From Flagellimonas sp. MMG031 (GTDB taxonomy: Bacteria > Bacteroidota > Bacteroidia > Flavobacteriales > Flavobacteriaceae): 64,000 nucleotides of DNA. This document shows, piece after piece, positions 62,797 to 64,000 of the stretch. The stretch spans positions 932,501 through 996,500 of the forward strand of contig NZ_CP157804.1 of assembly GCF_040112705.1 (NCBI RefSeq), read 5' to 3'. The position numbers and the translations under genes were made by a program. The notes beneath the pieces are model-generated. The model did not search any database. It saw only the letters and a list, made by a program, of their open reading frames with translations, and had not been told where the DNA came from. How positions within the stretch are numbered: position 1 is the first letter of the stretch; every line of letters starts with the position of its first letter.

Positions 62797-63680
62797 CGGA
62801 CATCCATTTTATAGTGAACCCCATTGCTGGTAAAGGAGGTCAGGTTTTGGATAAGGTTACCCTGTCCAAATATTTTGATCCCCAGTACTATCATATTACT
62901 GTAAAAATCTCCAATTATGCTGGACATGCATCAAAATTGGCGGAAGAGTCGATTGGGCAAAGAGCTGAAATTTTGGTCGCCTGCGGAGGGGATGGGACCA
63001 TTAATGAGGTCGCTTCTTGTTTGGTGCAAACCAAGGTACTTTTAGGGATCATCCCAACAGGTTCTGGAAACGGACTTGCCGAAAGTCTTGGTATTCCCCG
63101 AAGGCTTCAAGAGGCGGCCGATATTATTAAGAAGGGAAGGACCAGTGTGATTGATGTGGCCTTGGTAAACGGAAAACCTTTTTTTTCCAATATGGGAATC
63201 GGGTTCGATGCAAAAGTGATTTCCAATTATAATAAAGCCAATGGCCGAAGGTTTTGGGCTTATTTAAAGGCGGTTTTTAAATCCATTAGAGAATTTAAAC
63301 CAGTCGAAAATATCAACGTGGAACTCAACGGGAAAACCTTTAGTGTAAATCCATTTATGTTTTTTGTTTCCAATTCCAAGGTTATGGGCTATGATATTTC
63401 CCTAACAAGAATGGCATCCATGGAAGATGGCTTGTTAGATGTGGTGGTCATAGAAAGCCTTGGTCGTGGGGAGATGCTTTTGGTGGGTCTTATGGTTCTT
63501 TTTAGATTGAATCAGTACCTTGATAAAATCCAATATTTCAAGGTAAAGGAAATTAAGCTGGCGTTTGAAGGAGGGCGTTGTGATCGTTTAATGCAGGCCG
63601 ATGGAGAATTACATCATTTAGAAAATAACGAGTTAACGGTATCAATTGTTGGAAAGGCATTGAAGGTACTTGTTCCGTAG
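62793..63680 (+). CDS. Diacylglycerol kinase-family lipid kinase
   Basis: 295 residues. The nucleotide motif ACGGDGTINEVAS, PTGSGNGLAESLGIP and the C-terminal fold (LMQADGE) identify the DagK/YegS family. It phosphorylates diacylglycerol or a related lipid in the inner leaflet. Coupling to the LtaS-like gene makes recycling of released diacylglycerol to phosphatidate a reasonable role. Confidence 0.9.
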   Translation: MTDIHFIVNPIAGKGGQVLDKVTLSKYFDPQYYHITVKISNYAGHASKLAEESIGQRAEILVACGGDGTINEVASCLVQTKVLLGIIPTGSGNGLAESLGIPRRLQEAADIIKKGRTSVIDVALVNGKPFFSNMGIGFDAKVISNYNKANGRRFWAYLKAVFKSIREFKPVENINVELNGKTFSVNPFMFFVSNSKVMGYDISLTRMASMEDGLLDVVVIESLGRGEMLLVGLMVLFRLNQYLDKIQYFKVKEIKLAFEGGRCDRLMQADGELHHLENNELTVSIVGKALKVLVP

Positions 63681-63712
63681 TTTTTTACAAAGATATATCG
63701 GTTCCCCCAAAC

Positions 63713-64000
63713 TTAAGCGGCCATTAATTCCTTCTCCAGCGCAATAAAATGCGTAAGCTCCTTTTGGGAATCGTAAAGGGGCAATATTTGAATTTTGCAG
63801 AGATAAGGCTCGCCGTTCTTTCGGTGGTTGATTACGGAACCACTATACGTGTTGGTTGCCTTTAGTTGTTCCCTAATTTCGTTGGTAGTGCTTTTTGGGG
63901 TTTCCTTGCCCTGAAGAAAACTGGGCCGTTTGCCGATAGCGAAATGTTTGGTGTAACCGGTCATTTGCGTGAAACCATCGTTTACCCAAACAATGTGTTG
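63713..64000 (-). CDS. PAS-domain protein, C-terminal part (5' end outside the window)
   Basis: The frame is open to the window edge. The visible residues are the second half of a PAS domain: HIVWVNDGFTQMTGYTKHFAIGKRPSFLQGKET, then SGSVINHRKNGEPYLCKIQILPLYDS, ending shortly afterwards (KELMAA). The GKRPSFLQG pattern resembles light/oxygen/voltage PAS (the N-C-R-F-L-Q motif is here G-K-R-P-S-F-L-Q, without the flavin-binding Cys). With a stop directly after the PAS it has no C-terminal output domain; upstream domains are unknown. Confidence 0.7.
   Translation of the reverse strand, partial: QHIVWVNDGFTQMTGYTKHFAIGKRPSFLQGKETPKSTTNEIREQLKATNTYSGSVINHRKNGEPYLCKIQILPLYDSQKELTHFIALEKELMAA

Overview
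The window is one chromosomal segment of a member of the Flavobacteriaceae (Bacteroidota). Supporting signs are a C-terminal type IX secretion sorting domain, TonB receptor/FecR/FecI genes, DUF4266/DUF3570 genes, -7 boxes of the form TAnnTTTG, a tRNA gene without an encoded CCA end, and abundant short palindromic repeats of the TTTCGA/CTGAGCG type. A Muricauda/Flagellimonas-like genus would fit, but that is inference.

Left backbone (1-38.4 kb): an ACT-like protein (cut by the window edge), a membrane-anchored DUF3352-like protein and a serine hydrolase. Next is mfd, interrupted by two single-base frameshifts. The DNA-ligase-associated repair cassette follows (exonuclease, ATP-dependent ligase, DEXH helicase, PdeM phosphoesterase). 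Then come a TerB-like protein, fbp, a GNAT, an aspartate kinase, an OlsF-like bifunctional acyltransferase and small metabolic genes. A long minus-strand gene run covers ribF, an HTTM protein, serS, a TPR protein, DUF4286, an AIG2-like protein, rsmA, mgtE, a cupin and a 2-hydroxyacid dehydrogenase. A secreted metalloprotease with a lipoprotein, then pth, rplY and prs, complete this part. Short palindromic repeats fill the gaps and have entered the coding sequences of mfd (twice) and the DNA ligase (once).

Island (about 38.5-53.35 kb): a 14.8-kb integrative element sits in the 3' half of tRNA-Leu(CAA). The intact tRNA is at the left end (38475-38556). A displaced 3' copy lies at 53295-53345, next to a tyrosine integrase. 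Paired GGTACAACAT repeats lie just inside both ends and look like integrase arm sites. Cargo: a repeat-rich, origin-like region; a large AEP-primase/SF2-helicase of the TOTE type; an AbiEi/AbiEii toxin-antitoxin operon with two inverted repeats at its promoter; a lone FtsX/MacB-type permease; a small orphan protein; an XRE regulator; an AAA ATPase-DUF4435 (PARIS/OLD-like) gene with a frameshift; and a DUF5677-like gene. This is an accessory, probably antiphage, island and the most interesting part of the window.

Right backbone (53.4-64 kb): a FecI sigma/FecR/TonB-receptor operon diverges from a thioredoxin-ApbE-DUF4266-DUF3570 cluster that suggests exported flavin or redox chemistry. After it come an LtaS-like phosphoglycerol transferase translationally coupled to a diacylglycerol kinase, and the C-terminal part of a PAS-domain protein at the window edge.
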